NCBI RefSeq assembly: GCF_006517235.1
Contig: NZ_CP041188.1
Location: 4,650,001-4,714,000, forward strand
Reading direction: 5' to 3'
Source: Pseudarthrobacter sp. NIBRBAC000502772
GTDB lineage: Bacteria > Actinomycetota > Actinomycetes > Actinomycetales > Micrococcaceae
DNA: 64,000 nucleotides
The position numbers and the translations under genes are program-made. Below the pieces are notes generated by a model that saw nothing but the letters and a program-made list of their open reading frames with translations, was not told the origin of the DNA and searched no databases. Within the stretch, counting starts at the first letter, position 1. Each line of letters begins with the position of its first letter. This document shows positions 8,992 through 17,785 of the stretch, in pieces.

Positions 8992-9005
8992 TGTCACCGA
9001 TGACA
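8992..9005. promoter_or_regulatory. LacI-type operator 3
   Basis: TGTCACCGATGACA, a near-perfect copy of the same operator, 80 bp before the lacI-family start. It is placed to allow autoregulation and DNA looping with operators 1 and 2. The rest of the 352-nt divergent region shows no clear -35/-10 pair. Confidence 0.65.
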
Positions 9006-9084
9006 TCCTGAGCAGTAGAGGCGCTCCCGCATTCGAACAGCCCAGCCTGTAGGGTGTGCCCAGCGAACAAAGAAGGAGCCGAAC

Positions 9085-10104
9085 GTGACTACGATGCAGG
9101 ATGTGGCCACGCGCGCCGGAGTGAGTGCCAAGACGGTTTCCAGGGTTTTTAACGACGACCCGCACGTCACGGAAGACACGCGGCAGCGCGTTCAGTCGGC
9201 CATGCGAGAACTCAAGTACGTGCCGAACATGCTCGCGCGCACCTTCCGCGAGGGCAAATCCGCCGTCATTGGCATCGCTGTGCCTGACGTCGCCGACCCC
9301 TTCTTCGCTGCCGTCACGAAGGGAATTGAGCTGGCAGCACGCGAACACGACATGGCCATAGTCGTGACCAGCCTCGGGGACAACCCGTCCTTGGAGCAAA
9401 GCATCATCGAAGCGACGGTCCGCCGCCAGATCGACGGCCTCATCATCGCCCCGATCGCAGCCGATCAGTCCTACCTCGCACGGTGGCAGGACAGCTTCCC
9501 CATCGTCTTCATTGACCGCACACCCACCAAGCTCAACGCCGACTACTTCGTCGAAGATGACTTCGGGGGGGCCTTCGAAGCGACGCAGCACCTCATCGCC
9601 CACGGCCACCGCCGCATCGCTATCGTCGGAGACTCACCGGACGTCCCCACCACGAGACTGCGCCTGGAAGGATATCGTGCCGCCCTTGATGATGCCGGTT
9701 TGGGCGTCGACGAGGAACTGATTGTGCTTGGGTCGCGCGACGCGGACGCTGCCGCCCAAGTCTGCAAGACCCTACTGGCGCTGCGCGATGCGCCGACGGC
9801 CATCTTCTCCTCTAACGCGCGGTTTTCAACAGGCGTTTTCCCAGCCCTTCAGGCTTTGAAAAGAAGCGACATTGCGCTCATCAGTTTTGGCGACTTTCCC
9901 ATGGCGGATGTCCTCCAACCCTCAGTTTCAGTCATTGATCAAAATCCTCGCCAGGTCGGACGCGTTGCTGCCGAGCGAATTTTCGCCCGAATCGCGACGC
10001 CCGACAAGAGGTTCCGGCGCAAAAACGTCATTCCCGTCAGGCTGATCGAACGCCAGTCGTGCCGGCCGGCCGGAGCTGTCCTGGCAACTTCAGCCGCAGT
10101 GTGA
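9085..10104 (+). CDS. LacI-family transcriptional regulator of the polyol operon
   Basis: A 339-residue LacI/GalR regulator. The N-terminal helix-turn-helix reads TMQDVATRAGVSAKTVSRVFN with the hinge region YVPNMLARTFREGKSA; a periplasmic-binding-like effector domain follows (VIGIAVPDVADPFF). GTG start with agaaggag 7 nt upstream. It is divergent from the polyol operon, and three copies of a matching CG-centred palindrome lie between them, so it very likely represses both directions until a sugar or sugar phosphate binds. Confidence 0.92.
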   Translation: MTTMQDVATRAGVSAKTVSRVFNDDPHVTEDTRQRVQSAMRELKYVPNMLARTFREGKSAVIGIAVPDVADPFFAAVTKGIELAAREHDMAIVVTSLGDNPSLEQSIIEATVRRQIDGLIIAPIAADQSYLARWQDSFPIVFIDRTPTKLNADYFVEDDFGGAFEATQHLIAHGHRRIAIVGDSPDVPTTRLRLEGYRAALDDAGLGVDEELIVLGSRDADAAAQVCKTLLALRDAPTAIFSSNARFSTGVFPALQALKRSDIALISFGDFPMADVLQPSVSVIDQNPRQVGRVAAERIFARIATPDKRFRRKNVIPVRLIERQSCRPAGAVLATSAAV

Positions 10105-10155
10105 CGCCCTTCACTCCGACCGGATTGTCTTTTCCATCGACAGATACCGTCAGGA

Positions 10156-10191
10156 AGCGGACGACGGCGGGACCTCCCGCCGTCGTCCGCT
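10156..10191. terminator. Palindromic element, copy 2 (CC centre)
   Basis: A perfect 17-bp stem with a 2-nt cc centre between the convergent lacI-family gene and the amidohydrolase gene, ending 6 nt before the amidohydrolase stop. No T-tract. Confidence 0.8.
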
Positions 10192-10196
10192 GACGT

Positions 10197-11242
10197 CTAG
10201 TACGGCCCCACTGAGGCGGGCCGCCAGCCGTCCAGCTTGAGGAGCCGCGCGGCATTTCCGCCGAAGATCTGCTGAAGCCCGGCAGCGGGCATTCCCATTT
10301 CCCAGCAGATCCTGAGTTGGTCCACGAGGTACCGCCGCGCGAAACCGCGCGGGAACCACGACGAGTCCGAGCCGAAGATGATGCGTTCGGATCCCATGGT
10401 TTCGTAGAAACGGCGGAAAAGGTCCTCCAGGGTCAGCCGCTGCGCCATGTACCTGACCCACTGGTTGGAACCGGACGTATCCACCACCACGTTGGGGCAG
10501 GCCCACATCAGGAAGAGCACCTCCTGGACGTGCTGGATTCCGAAGTGCGGGATCACGAACGTGATCTCCGGGTATCTTTTGGCCGCGCGTTCGAGGCTCG
10601 CAGGGTTGCTGTACGCATTCTGCGCGATGCCGCCCGCCGATCCACAGTGGCCGAAGTGGATCAGGACGGGGACGTTGCGGCGGGACGCGACGTCCCACAC
10701 GGCGTCTGCCCCCGGATCGTCCATCCGCGCCGATGCCAGGGGCGCGAACAGTTTCAGGCCTCGGAGTCCCCGGGCCACTGCGTTTTCGAACTCCCGGGCA
10801 GCTCCCGGCGCGAACGGGTCAGCCATCGCGGCCAGGCCCAGGAACTTTCCGGCGCCGTGGGCAACCAGCTCCACCATGGCGTCGTTCCCGCCGGCGGTCA
10901 CGAAGGAGGCGTGCTCGATCCCGTTGTCGGCCAGCTCCCTGGTCCAGCGGTCCGCTTCCGCTTCCCAGCCGGCGTCCGCCGACAACGGTTCGGGGTCGGC
11001 GAAGTCCCAGCTCCGGCGCCATTGGGCAGAGGTCCGGGCGACGGCGGCGGACCGGGCGGCCTGGCCGGCGTCGTATTCCTCGCAGCCGCTTCTGTCGTCG
11101 GCGCCGCCGTCCGGCCCGAACTGACCGCCCGCCAGGGAGCGGGGCGGGTCAAGGGGTCGTGGGGCATCCGGAAATGCAGGTGGAAGTCGATGATGGAAAG
11201 CCCCTGGACGGTGGGGCGGCCGTTGACGATGTCTGTTTGCAC
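10197..11242 (-). pseudogene. Amidohydrolase (PF04909-like) with a single-base frameshift
   Basis: The N-terminus (GTG 11242, preceded by gagggga) encodes the metal-binding motif IIDFHLHFRMPHDP, but the rest of the protein lies in another frame. The frames rejoin if one base is added in the ccc run at 11115-11117: APWRAVSSG then continues as PDGGADD. The downstream frame has the amidohydrolase-2 features FVTAGGND, LIHFGHCG, FVIPHFG and IIFGSDSSW. It is the last gene of the seven-gene operon. The frameshift is either a real inactivation or a homopolymer sequencing error. Expected activity is hydrolysis or decarboxylation of a small molecule; the substrate is unknown. Confidence 0.75.
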
Positions 11243-11259
11243 TGGGATTCCCCTCTAGC

Positions 11260-12183
11260 TCAGTGTCGCGGTTGAAGTACGACGGCGGCCCGGCGTTCCG
11301 GCGCGGTGGCCACCATTTCGGTGGCGTAGCCGACCCCGGATGCCAGGGCGTCCGGCCAGACTGCGCCGCGTGCCGCTGACACGAGGAATGCCGCGTTGAA
11401 CCCGTCCCCCGCCCCCGTTGAATCGACCACGTCAACGCGTGCCGCCGGCTGGGCGGACCATCCCCCGTCAGGGGAGGCCAGGCCGGCGCCGCGGGCGCCC
11501 ATCTTGACCGCAACGAGCGTATTCGTGGTCACGGACAACCGGCGGGCGGCCCGTTCGGTGTTCCCGTCATCCATGAGGCCGTGCAGTTCGTCGTCGTTGG
11601 GCAGGAAGATGTCCACCAGGGCAAGGGCGCTGAGCACTTCCTGCCGCGTGGCCGCGGTCCACCCCTCCGGCGGCCAGCCGGTGTCCAATACCGTCCGGGC
11701 GCCCGACAGTCCGGCCCGTCCGAACAGTTCCGCCGACGCGGGGCCGCGCATCCCGGGCAGCAGGAAGTAGCCGGCCAGGGCGACGTACCTGCTGGAAAGC
11801 ATGTCTTCAGTGATGTCGTCAGGAGTCATCGACGCCATGGCGCCCAGGGAGGAAATGAACGCACGGTCGCGCCCCGGCGCCTCCACGGCAACGGTGATGC
11901 CGCTGGGTTCACCCGGGGTCCGAAGCAGCCGCGCCTGGAGCGACGGCAGCCGGAGCTCCGCTTCCAGGACCATCACCGACGTGTCGTCGCCAACGCGACT
12001 GACCAGGATGGTGGGGAAGTCCAGGCCGGCGCACCGGACAGCGAAGTTTCCCGCCGAACCGCCCAGCCGGAGGGAAACCGAGGACACCACGCGCTCGGTT
12101 CCCGGCTCGGGCAGGTCCCGGGTGTCCGCCACCACAACATCGATATTGGTGTTCCCGATGATGGTGATTCCATCAGTCACCAA
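11260..12183 (-). CDS. PfkB-family carbohydrate/nucleoside kinase
   Basis: A 307-residue ribokinase-fold protein: N-terminal glycine motif LRLGGSAGNFA (about 40-50) and C-terminal signature VDSTGAGDGFNAAF with the catalytic Asp. It phosphorylates a hydroxyl of a sugar-like compound. Its start overlaps the lyase stop by 7 nt, so it is translationally coupled. In this operon (Fbp-type importer, argininosuccinate-lyase-like enzyme, amidohydrolase) it probably acts on a carbohydrate-bearing moiety released by the lyase or hydrolase; this is inference. Confidence 0.85.
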   Translation of the reverse strand: MVTDGITIIGNTNIDVVVADTRDLPEPGTERVVSSVSLRLGGSAGNFAVRCAGLDFPTILVSRVGDDTSVMVLEAELRLPSLQARLLRTPGEPSGITVAVEAPGRDRAFISSLGAMASMTPDDITEDMLSSRYVALAGYFLLPGMRGPASAELFGRAGLSGARTVLDTGWPPEGWTAATRQEVLSALALVDIFLPNDDELHGLMDDGNTERAARRLSVTTNTLVAVKMGARGAGLASPDGGWSAQPAARVDVVDSTGAGDGFNAAFLVSAARGAVWPDALASGVGYATEMVATAPERRAAVVLQPRH

Positions 12184-13697
12184 TGGCCTCTTCCTGCGTC
12201 CGCGGCGGCTGCCATCAGCCGTTCCCTGGCCGAGTCAATCTGGCTCCGTCTGCGTTGGACATCACGGCCGAAATCGTCTGCGCGCTGCCGTGACTCGGCG
12301 GCGTTGCGCCGCACGGCCTCGCTGCCGGGACTTCCGTCCTGCGTCCGGGCAAGGATCAGTTCCGGCTGCTGTCCGGCGCTCAACGTCGTGGCCACCAGCT
12401 CCTCGTCAAGGCCGGCGTCTATGCCGGCATCCGCGAAGGCCTTCGCGACCCCGTCCGCGGTCCAGTCCGCCGGCGCGTCGGCGCGCACCAGCCGGCCGAC
12501 GACGTCGTGGGCCGTCCGCCACGGGATTCCCCGGGCGGCGAGCGCCTCCGCAACGGCGGTGGTGGTGGCCCCGGAGGCGACGATTTCCGCACGGTCCGGC
12601 AGCTGGAGCACCTTCAGGTCCAGCAGCAGCCCGTCCATCATCCGCATAAAACGGACCACACGTTCCCCGGCGCGCCACAAGTGCTTTTGCACATCAGTGG
12701 TGGCGTTGTTGGAGTCCTCGTACCAGGCCGAGCCGATGTTCGCGTAGGTGGCTGCCATGTCCGCCGCGGTAACACCGGCCATGGACACCATGTGCTCCAG
12801 CACCACGGGGTTCTTCTTCTGCGGCATGATCGACGAGCCCTGGGTGTAGGCGGTTGGCGTTTCCACCCATTTGAAGGTCATCCACTCAAGCAGCACGCGG
12901 GCGAAGCGGGCGCCGGTGGCGGTGATGCGGGCCTGGACCGCGGCCAGCCGCATGAAGTGTTCCGCTCCCGCCACGGCCTCATAGCTGGAGGTGAAGCTGG
13001 AATCGAAGCCGGTCAGCTCGCCCACCATCAGCGGGTCGATCGGCAGGTCGGTGCCGGTGAACGCGGCCGATCCCAGCGGCGAAACGTTCAGCTCGTCGTA
13101 GATGCTGAGCATCTCCTTTGCCTGGCTGAGCATCGCTTCGGAGAGACCGGCGAGGACGTGGCCGATCGTCGTCGGCTGGGCGGGGCGGCGGTGGGTGAAC
13201 CCGATGATCAGGCTGTCTGCGTTCGCGGCGGCCTGCACGGCCGCGTCGTTGGCTGCCTGGACCACCAGGGCGGCCTGGTCCAGCAGTTGGCGCCGCAGGA
13301 CCATCCGGAACACGCCGGCGTCGAGATCGTTCCGGCTCCTGGCCAGCTGGACGTCGAGTTCGGAGGTTGGGATCCCGCACTCGGCGGCGAGTTGCTGCTC
13401 CAGGAAGTAATACGGATCCTCGACGCTGCCATCGAAAACGTAAGCCTGTTCGCCCGATTCGGTCCTGGCCCACAGGGTCAGCAACCCCTTCATCAGGACT
13501 TCCCCCCGGCCACGCGGAAGGATGCCCTGCCGGGTCAGCATCAGGACGTGGGCCAGGCTTGCTTCGACCATGCCCGGGTAGATGTGCGGTGCTGCTTCGT
13601 AGAAGGCGTCCCGCAGGTGGTTGTCCCAGTAGATGCTGAGGTTTTCCTGGTCCTTGAGGTCGGGGCGCGGCATGGACGGATCGGTGGGGGTGTTCAT
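12177..13697 (-). CDS. Argininosuccinate lyase-like C-N lyase, catabolic paralogue
   Basis: About 506 residues of the aspartase/fumarase superfamily. The signature GSSIMPQKKNPVVLEH is intact (about 300-315), TGTDLPID and QLARSRND resemble argininosuccinate lyase (ASL), and the C-terminal ASL domain is longer than in ArgH. Start 13697 has ggaga upstream. It is not beside arginine biosynthesis genes but follows an ABC importer, so it more likely eliminates an amine from an imported amino-dicarboxylate. ASL-related lyases of this kind include EDDS lyase; that parallel is suggestive only. Confidence 0.78.
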   Translation of the reverse strand: MNTPTDPSMPRPDLKDQENLSIYWDNHLRDAFYEAAPHIYPGMVEASLAHVLMLTRQGILPRGRGEVLMKGLLTLWARTESGEQAYVFDGSVEDPYYFLEQQLAAECGIPTSELDVQLARSRNDLDAGVFRMVLRRQLLDQAALVVQAANDAAVQAAANADSLIIGFTHRRPAQPTTIGHVLAGLSEAMLSQAKEMLSIYDELNVSPLGSAAFTGTDLPIDPLMVGELTGFDSSFTSSYEAVAGAEHFMRLAAVQARITATGARFARVLLEWMTFKWVETPTAYTQGSSIMPQKKNPVVLEHMVSMAGVTAADMAATYANIGSAWYEDSNNATTDVQKHLWRAGERVVRFMRMMDGLLLDLKVLQLPDRAEIVASGATTTAVAEALAARGIPWRTAHDVVGRLVRADAPADWTADGVAKAFADAGIDAGLDEELVATTLSAGQQPELILARTQDGSPGSEAVRRNAAESRQRADDFGRDVQRRRSQIDSARERLMAAAADAGRGHW

Positions 13698-13718
13698 TCG
13701 TATCTCCGGTTCCATGGA

Positions 13719-15485
13719 TCAGGTGGGTGTGGGGGCCATAACGGGACTAAGGGGCGCACCGGCGGGCTGCCCGCCCCGTGCCTTCCTGTCGCGGCGGGGT
13801 GTCTCCAGCCGCTGGGCGATGACCAGCACGATGAGGATCAGCGCCATCTGAAGCGTGCCGTAGGCCGCGGCCGTGCCGAACTCGTTGGAGTAGATGCGGT
13901 TGTAGATCTCCACGGACAGCGGCGCAAAGCGTGCCGGGTAGACCACCACGGACGCCACGTACTCACCGAAGCCCTGGATAAACGCCATCAGCGCACCGGC
14001 CAGGATGCCGCGGGACATCAGGGGCACCGTCACGGTGCGCAGGGCACGCCAGGGACCCGCGCCAAGGTTCCGTGCCGCTTCCTCGACGCTGGGGTCGATC
14101 TGGGCCAGCGACGCGTTGGCGGAGCGGAACACCAGGGCCAGGAAGCGGACGAAATAGGCCACCGGGAGGATCCACAGGGATCCGATGAGTACCTGGCCGA
14201 GATTGAACGGGCCCGGGGTGGCGAAGGCCGTGACGATGTTGACGCCGATGACGGTGCCGGGGAGTGCCCACGGGAGCATCACCATCACATCGAGCAAACC
14301 CCTGCCCGGGCCTTTCCACCGGGTGACCACCCAGGCGGCAAGGACCCCGACCAGGATGCAGCCGATCATGGCCACGAAGGACATCTGGGCGCTGACCAGG
14401 ATGGGGCGCAGCGTGACGGGGTCCGTGAAGATCCGGGCGAAGTTGTCCAGGGTGTAGTCCGGCGGCAGGATCTGTGTGGTCCACGACCCGTCCACGGTGA
14501 AGGACAGCAGGGCGATCGTGGCCGGCGGCGCCATCAGGAACAGGACCAGCAGCAACGATCCGACCCCGGCAAGGGTGCGGGGCAGCACACCGTGCAGGAC
14601 CTTCACGGCCTGGGGCGTTCCCTTGGAGGAACCGCGGTGGAGGCGCCGGTTTTCGTACCAGCGCATGGCCAGCAGGAAGAAGATTGACACGACGGAAAGG
14701 ACCACCGCCTGGGCCGCGGCGACATCGTACGCGCCGCTGGTTCGTGAGGCGACGATCTGCATGGTCAGGGTCTGCACGTTGTAGAACTGGGGCGCGGTGA
14801 AGGATGCCATCGAGACCATAAAGGTCAGCAGCGTTCCGGAAACCAGCGCCGGGGTGAGCATGGGCAGGAGAACCGTGCGCCACATGCGGAAGCGGCTCGC
14901 GCCCAGGTTGAGCGCCGCCTCCTCCATGGACGCGTCGGATCCGGCCAGCGCCGAGGAGACGGCGAGGTAGAAATAGGGGTACATGGTCATGGTGTGGACC
15001 AGGAGCACGCCCCAGACGCCGTTGGCGGAGACGGCCGCGGCGTCGGCGCCGAAGTAGCGCTCCAGAAAGCGCGGAACAATGCCGCTTTCGGCGTACAGGA
15101 AGTAGAAGGACACGGCGCCGATCAGCGGAGGCAGCGCCATGGGCAGCAGCGCGAAGAGCCGCAGCACCCTGCGGCCCGGAAAATCAAAGCGCGACAACAG
15201 GACGGCGAGCGCCGTGCCGAGTACACCGGTGGTCAGGACCGATCCCACCGAGATGCCCACCGAGAGTCCCAGCGCCGTGGCGGATGAGCCGTTGATGAAT
15301 CCCTTGTAGGCGCTCCCTCCGCTCTCGGCGCTGGTGGTGGCGGTGGCCAGCATCGGCACCACGATGTACACCAGGAGCACCAGAACCACCGGGGCGGCGA
15401 GGAAGTAGACGAACCGGTCCGACGACGTCAGGGAGGACCGGTTCCGCAGCCTCGGAACGGTGACCGTCACGGCTCCACCAGCCAC
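13719..15485 (-). CDS. Fused two-domain ABC permease, Fbp/iron(III)-type
   Basis: 588 residues with two tandem BPD_transp_1 domains and about twelve membrane segments; the cytoplasmic EAA loops read EEAALNLGASRFRMWRTVLLP (first domain) and, in the second, EEAARNLGAGPWRALRTV. Such fusions belong to the Fbp/Sfu/Pot group of importers for iron chelates, 2-aminoethylphosphonate or polyamines. GTG 15485 follows an agga at 6 nt; an alternative GTG at 15470 overlaps the ATPase stop (gtga). It works with the ATPase and the binding protein of the same operon. Confidence 0.88.
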   Translation of the reverse strand: MAGGAVTVTVPRLRNRSSLTSSDRFVYFLAAPVVLVLLVYIVVPMLATATTSAESGGSAYKGFINGSSATALGLSVGISVGSVLTTGVLGTALAVLLSRFDFPGRRVLRLFALLPMALPPLIGAVSFYFLYAESGIVPRFLERYFGADAAAVSANGVWGVLLVHTMTMYPYFYLAVSSALAGSDASMEEAALNLGASRFRMWRTVLLPMLTPALVSGTLLTFMVSMASFTAPQFYNVQTLTMQIVASRTSGAYDVAAAQAVVLSVVSIFFLLAMRWYENRRLHRGSSKGTPQAVKVLHGVLPRTLAGVGSLLLVLFLMAPPATIALLSFTVDGSWTTQILPPDYTLDNFARIFTDPVTLRPILVSAQMSFVAMIGCILVGVLAAWVVTRWKGPGRGLLDVMVMLPWALPGTVIGVNIVTAFATPGPFNLGQVLIGSLWILPVAYFVRFLALVFRSANASLAQIDPSVEEAARNLGAGPWRALRTVTVPLMSRGILAGALMAFIQGFGEYVASVVVYPARFAPLSVEIYNRIYSNEFGTAAAYGTLQMALILIVLVIAQRLETPRRDRKARGGQPAGAPLSPVMAPTPT

Positions 15486-16564
15486 ACGCGGTCCTGGTGC
15501 GGTGCCATCGATACGAGGTCCCCGGGTTCGGCGCGGTCCACGGTGTCCGGCGCAGAAACAACGATCTGCTCGCCGTGCCAGTCGATCTCGTAGATATTGA
15601 CGGCGCCGGTGAACTCGGCGGTAAGGACCCTCCCGGCGAGTTGGCCCGCCGTCTCCTTCCCCTGGCTGACGGTGAGGCCGATGGATTCCGGCCGGAGCGA
15701 CACCGCGGCCTTGTCCCCGGCGGAGACCCGGGCCGATATCGACCCCTCCACCCGGGGTGTCTTGAGAACGGTGCCATCGGCCAGGCTGATGCTGACGGAG
15801 CCGCCGTCGGCGCCGCCGTCCACACCCAGCACGGTACAGGGCAGCACGTTGGAGCGGCCGATGAATCTGGCGACGAAGGCCGTGGCGGGGCGGTTGTAGA
15901 CCTCGCGGGGAGAGCCGACCTGGTGGAGCTCGCCTTCGTTAAGCACCGCCACGCGGTCGCTCATCGCCATTGCCTCGGCCTGGTCATGGGTGACGTAGAG
16001 GCACGTGGTGCCTGCCGCCTTCTGCGTGGACCTGATTTCGGTACGCGTTTCCTCGCGCAGCTTCGCGTCCAGGTTGGAGAGCGGCTCGTCCAGCAGCAGG
16101 GCCGCCGGGCGGATCACCAGGGCCCGGGCCAAAGCCACGCGCTGCTGCTGCCCGCCGGAAAGCATGTCGATCCGGCGGTCGCCGAACTCCTGGAGTCCCA
16201 CCTGGGCGAGCGCCTCGTCGATCCGCCTGTTCTTGTCCTGCTTGGGCACGTTGCGCGCATTCAGGCCGTAGGCAACGTTTCCCCGGACGCTCATGTGCGG
16301 GAACAAGGCGTAGTTCTGGAAGACCATGCCGGTGTCCCGCTTGTTGGGTGCCGTGTTGGTGACGTCCTTGTCGCCGAAGTGGATGCTTCCGCTGGAAGGC
16401 TGGATGAATCCTGCCACCATCCGCAGCGTTGTTGACTTGCCACAGCCGGAGGGACCCAGCAGGGTGAAGAACTCGCCGTCCTCGATGGTGACCGTGAGGT
16501 TCGATACCGCCGGTTTGGCCCCCGGGTACTGCTTGCTGATGGCGTTGAGGAAGACGCGTGTCAT
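15467..16564 (-). CDS. ABC transporter ATP-binding protein, PotA/FbpC-like with TOBE domain
   Basis: 365 residues: Walker A GPSGCGKST, Q-loop MVFQNYALFPH, signature LSGGQQQRVALARAL, Walker B LLLDEPLSNLD, H-loop VTHDQAEA, then a C-terminal TOBE-like domain (about 240-365). It powers the fused permease encoded immediately downstream; the genes overlap. Confidence 0.92.
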   Translation of the reverse strand: MTRVFLNAISKQYPGAKPAVSNLTVTIEDGEFFTLLGPSGCGKSTTLRMVAGFIQPSSGSIHFGDKDVTNTAPNKRDTGMVFQNYALFPHMSVRGNVAYGLNARNVPKQDKNRRIDEALAQVGLQEFGDRRIDMLSGGQQQRVALARALVIRPAALLLDEPLSNLDAKLREETRTEIRSTQKAAGTTCLYVTHDQAEAMAMSDRVAVLNEGELHQVGSPREVYNRPATAFVARFIGRSNVLPCTVLGVDGGADGGSVSISLADGTVLKTPRVEGSISARVSAGDKAAVSLRPESIGLTVSQGKETAGQLAGRVLTAEFTGAVNIYEIDWHGEQIVVSAPDTVDRAEPGDLVSMAPHQDRVWLVEP

Positions 16565-16649
16565 GGCTGCTCCACAGGGGTGGTAGTTGTGTGCTGGCGG
16601 GGCGGCGTGTCCGGCGGGGCAGCCGGTGGCCGCCCCGCCGTGCGCGGTA

Positions 16650-17726
16650 CTATTTGTTGCCTTGGCCCTTGATGTTCGCGGCCCAGTAAGCGCTCCATTC
16701 GGGCTCGCTCTTGTTGACGCGTTCCCAGTTGACCTTCATTTCCTTCAGGTCCAGGTCGGCCAGCCAGGCCGGTTCCTTGGGCAGTGAGATCGTCGGGATC
16801 TGGAAGTACGTCTCGGACAGCTTGGTCTGTTCATCCTTGCTCATAAGGAAGGACAGGAAGGCGTCCGCTCCGGCCGGAGACGGTCCGTCCTTGATCTTTG
16901 CCACACCGTCAATGAGCATCGGCGCACCGGATGCAGGCACCACTGGAGTGAAGGGGGCCTTCTGGTTCTTGATCTGCAGCATGACATCCTGCAGGTTCCA
17001 GGCAGTCACGGCAGCTTCCTGGCGTGTGATCCTCAGGTAGAGGTCCGTCGGGTTGGCGGCGTAGACCTTGGTGTTGGCATCGAGTTTCTTGAGCCACTCG
17101 TAGCCTGCGTCGGGGCTGCCCGCGGCGTCGAACTGGCGGTCAATCATCGCCGCAGAAATGCTGCGCATGGTGCCGGATGCCAGGACGTCGCGGATGGCGA
17201 TCTTGTCCTTCATCGCGGGGCTGATGAGGTCGTCCCAGTCTTTGGGAGCCTGGTCGGCGGTGAGCATGTCCTTGTTGTAGAAGATGACCTCGGCCAGCTT
17301 CATCTCACCTACCCAGACACCGTCAGCGTCGCGCTGTCCGGCGGGGACGGCGTCGATAACGTCCTTCGGCGCAGGAGACAGGACCTGCTCGGCAGCGGCC
17401 TGCTGCATCTGCTGCTGAGTGCCGCCCCACCAGATGTCGCCCTGCGGGTTGGACTTTTCGGCCTTGACGCGTTCCAGGGCCTCCTGGGCGCCCAATGTCA
17501 GCAGTTGGACTTTGCCCGCGTATTTCGGGTTGGCCTTTTCGAAATCTGCTATCACCTCGGTAGCGAGGGCTTTGTCCCGTGCCGTGTAAATGGTCAGGGT
17601 CCCGGTGTCCTCGGCACCGGCCGACGTTCCGGAGGGCTTGGGAGAGTCGAGTCCGCAGGCAGACATTCCAAGCATGAGTGCGAGGCCGCCAGCTAGCAGC
17701 GCGGATCGCAATGGACGTAACGTCAT
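16650..17726 (-). CDS. Fbp-type extracellular substrate-binding lipoprotein
   Basis: 358 residues with a lipoprotein signal (lipobox MSAC) and a type 2 binding fold: LTIYTARDKALATEVIADFE at the start, GDIWWGGTQQQMQQA, later AFLSFLMSKDEQTKLSE. It is related to iron(III)/2-aminoethylphosphonate/putrescine-type binding proteins. No iron-coordinating tyrosine pair is evident, so an organic anion is a better guess than iron. It is the first transport gene after the ROK regulator (59-nt gap). Confidence 0.88.
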   Translation of the reverse strand: MTLRPLRSALLAGGLALMLGMSACGLDSPKPSGTSAGAEDTGTLTIYTARDKALATEVIADFEKANPKYAGKVQLLTLGAQEALERVKAEKSNPQGDIWWGGTQQQMQQAAAEQVLSPAPKDVIDAVPAGQRDADGVWVGEMKLAEVIFYNKDMLTADQAPKDWDDLISPAMKDKIAIRDVLASGTMRSISAAMIDRQFDAAGSPDAGYEWLKKLDANTKVYAANPTDLYLRITRQEAAVTAWNLQDVMLQIKNQKAPFTPVVPASGAPMLIDGVAKIKDGPSPAGADAFLSFLMSKDEQTKLSETYFQIPTISLPKEPAWLADLDLKEMKVNWERVNKSEPEWSAYWAANIKGQGNK

Positions 17727-17785
17727 TGGTTTCTCCTAGTACTTTGGTGTGGCTGATGGTTGGACAGAAAAACTTGGTGGTTCGT

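Noticed and set aside
12177..13697. Lyase as the biosynthetic argH
   Set aside because: No arg genes nearby, it lies in a transport and catabolic operon, and the C-terminal part differs from ArgH.
12507..14687. 726-codon plus-strand open frame
   Set aside because: It lies antisense to the lyase and permease genes, has no recognisable domain and a Gly/His/Gln/Asp-rich composition typical of reading the complement of high-GC codons.
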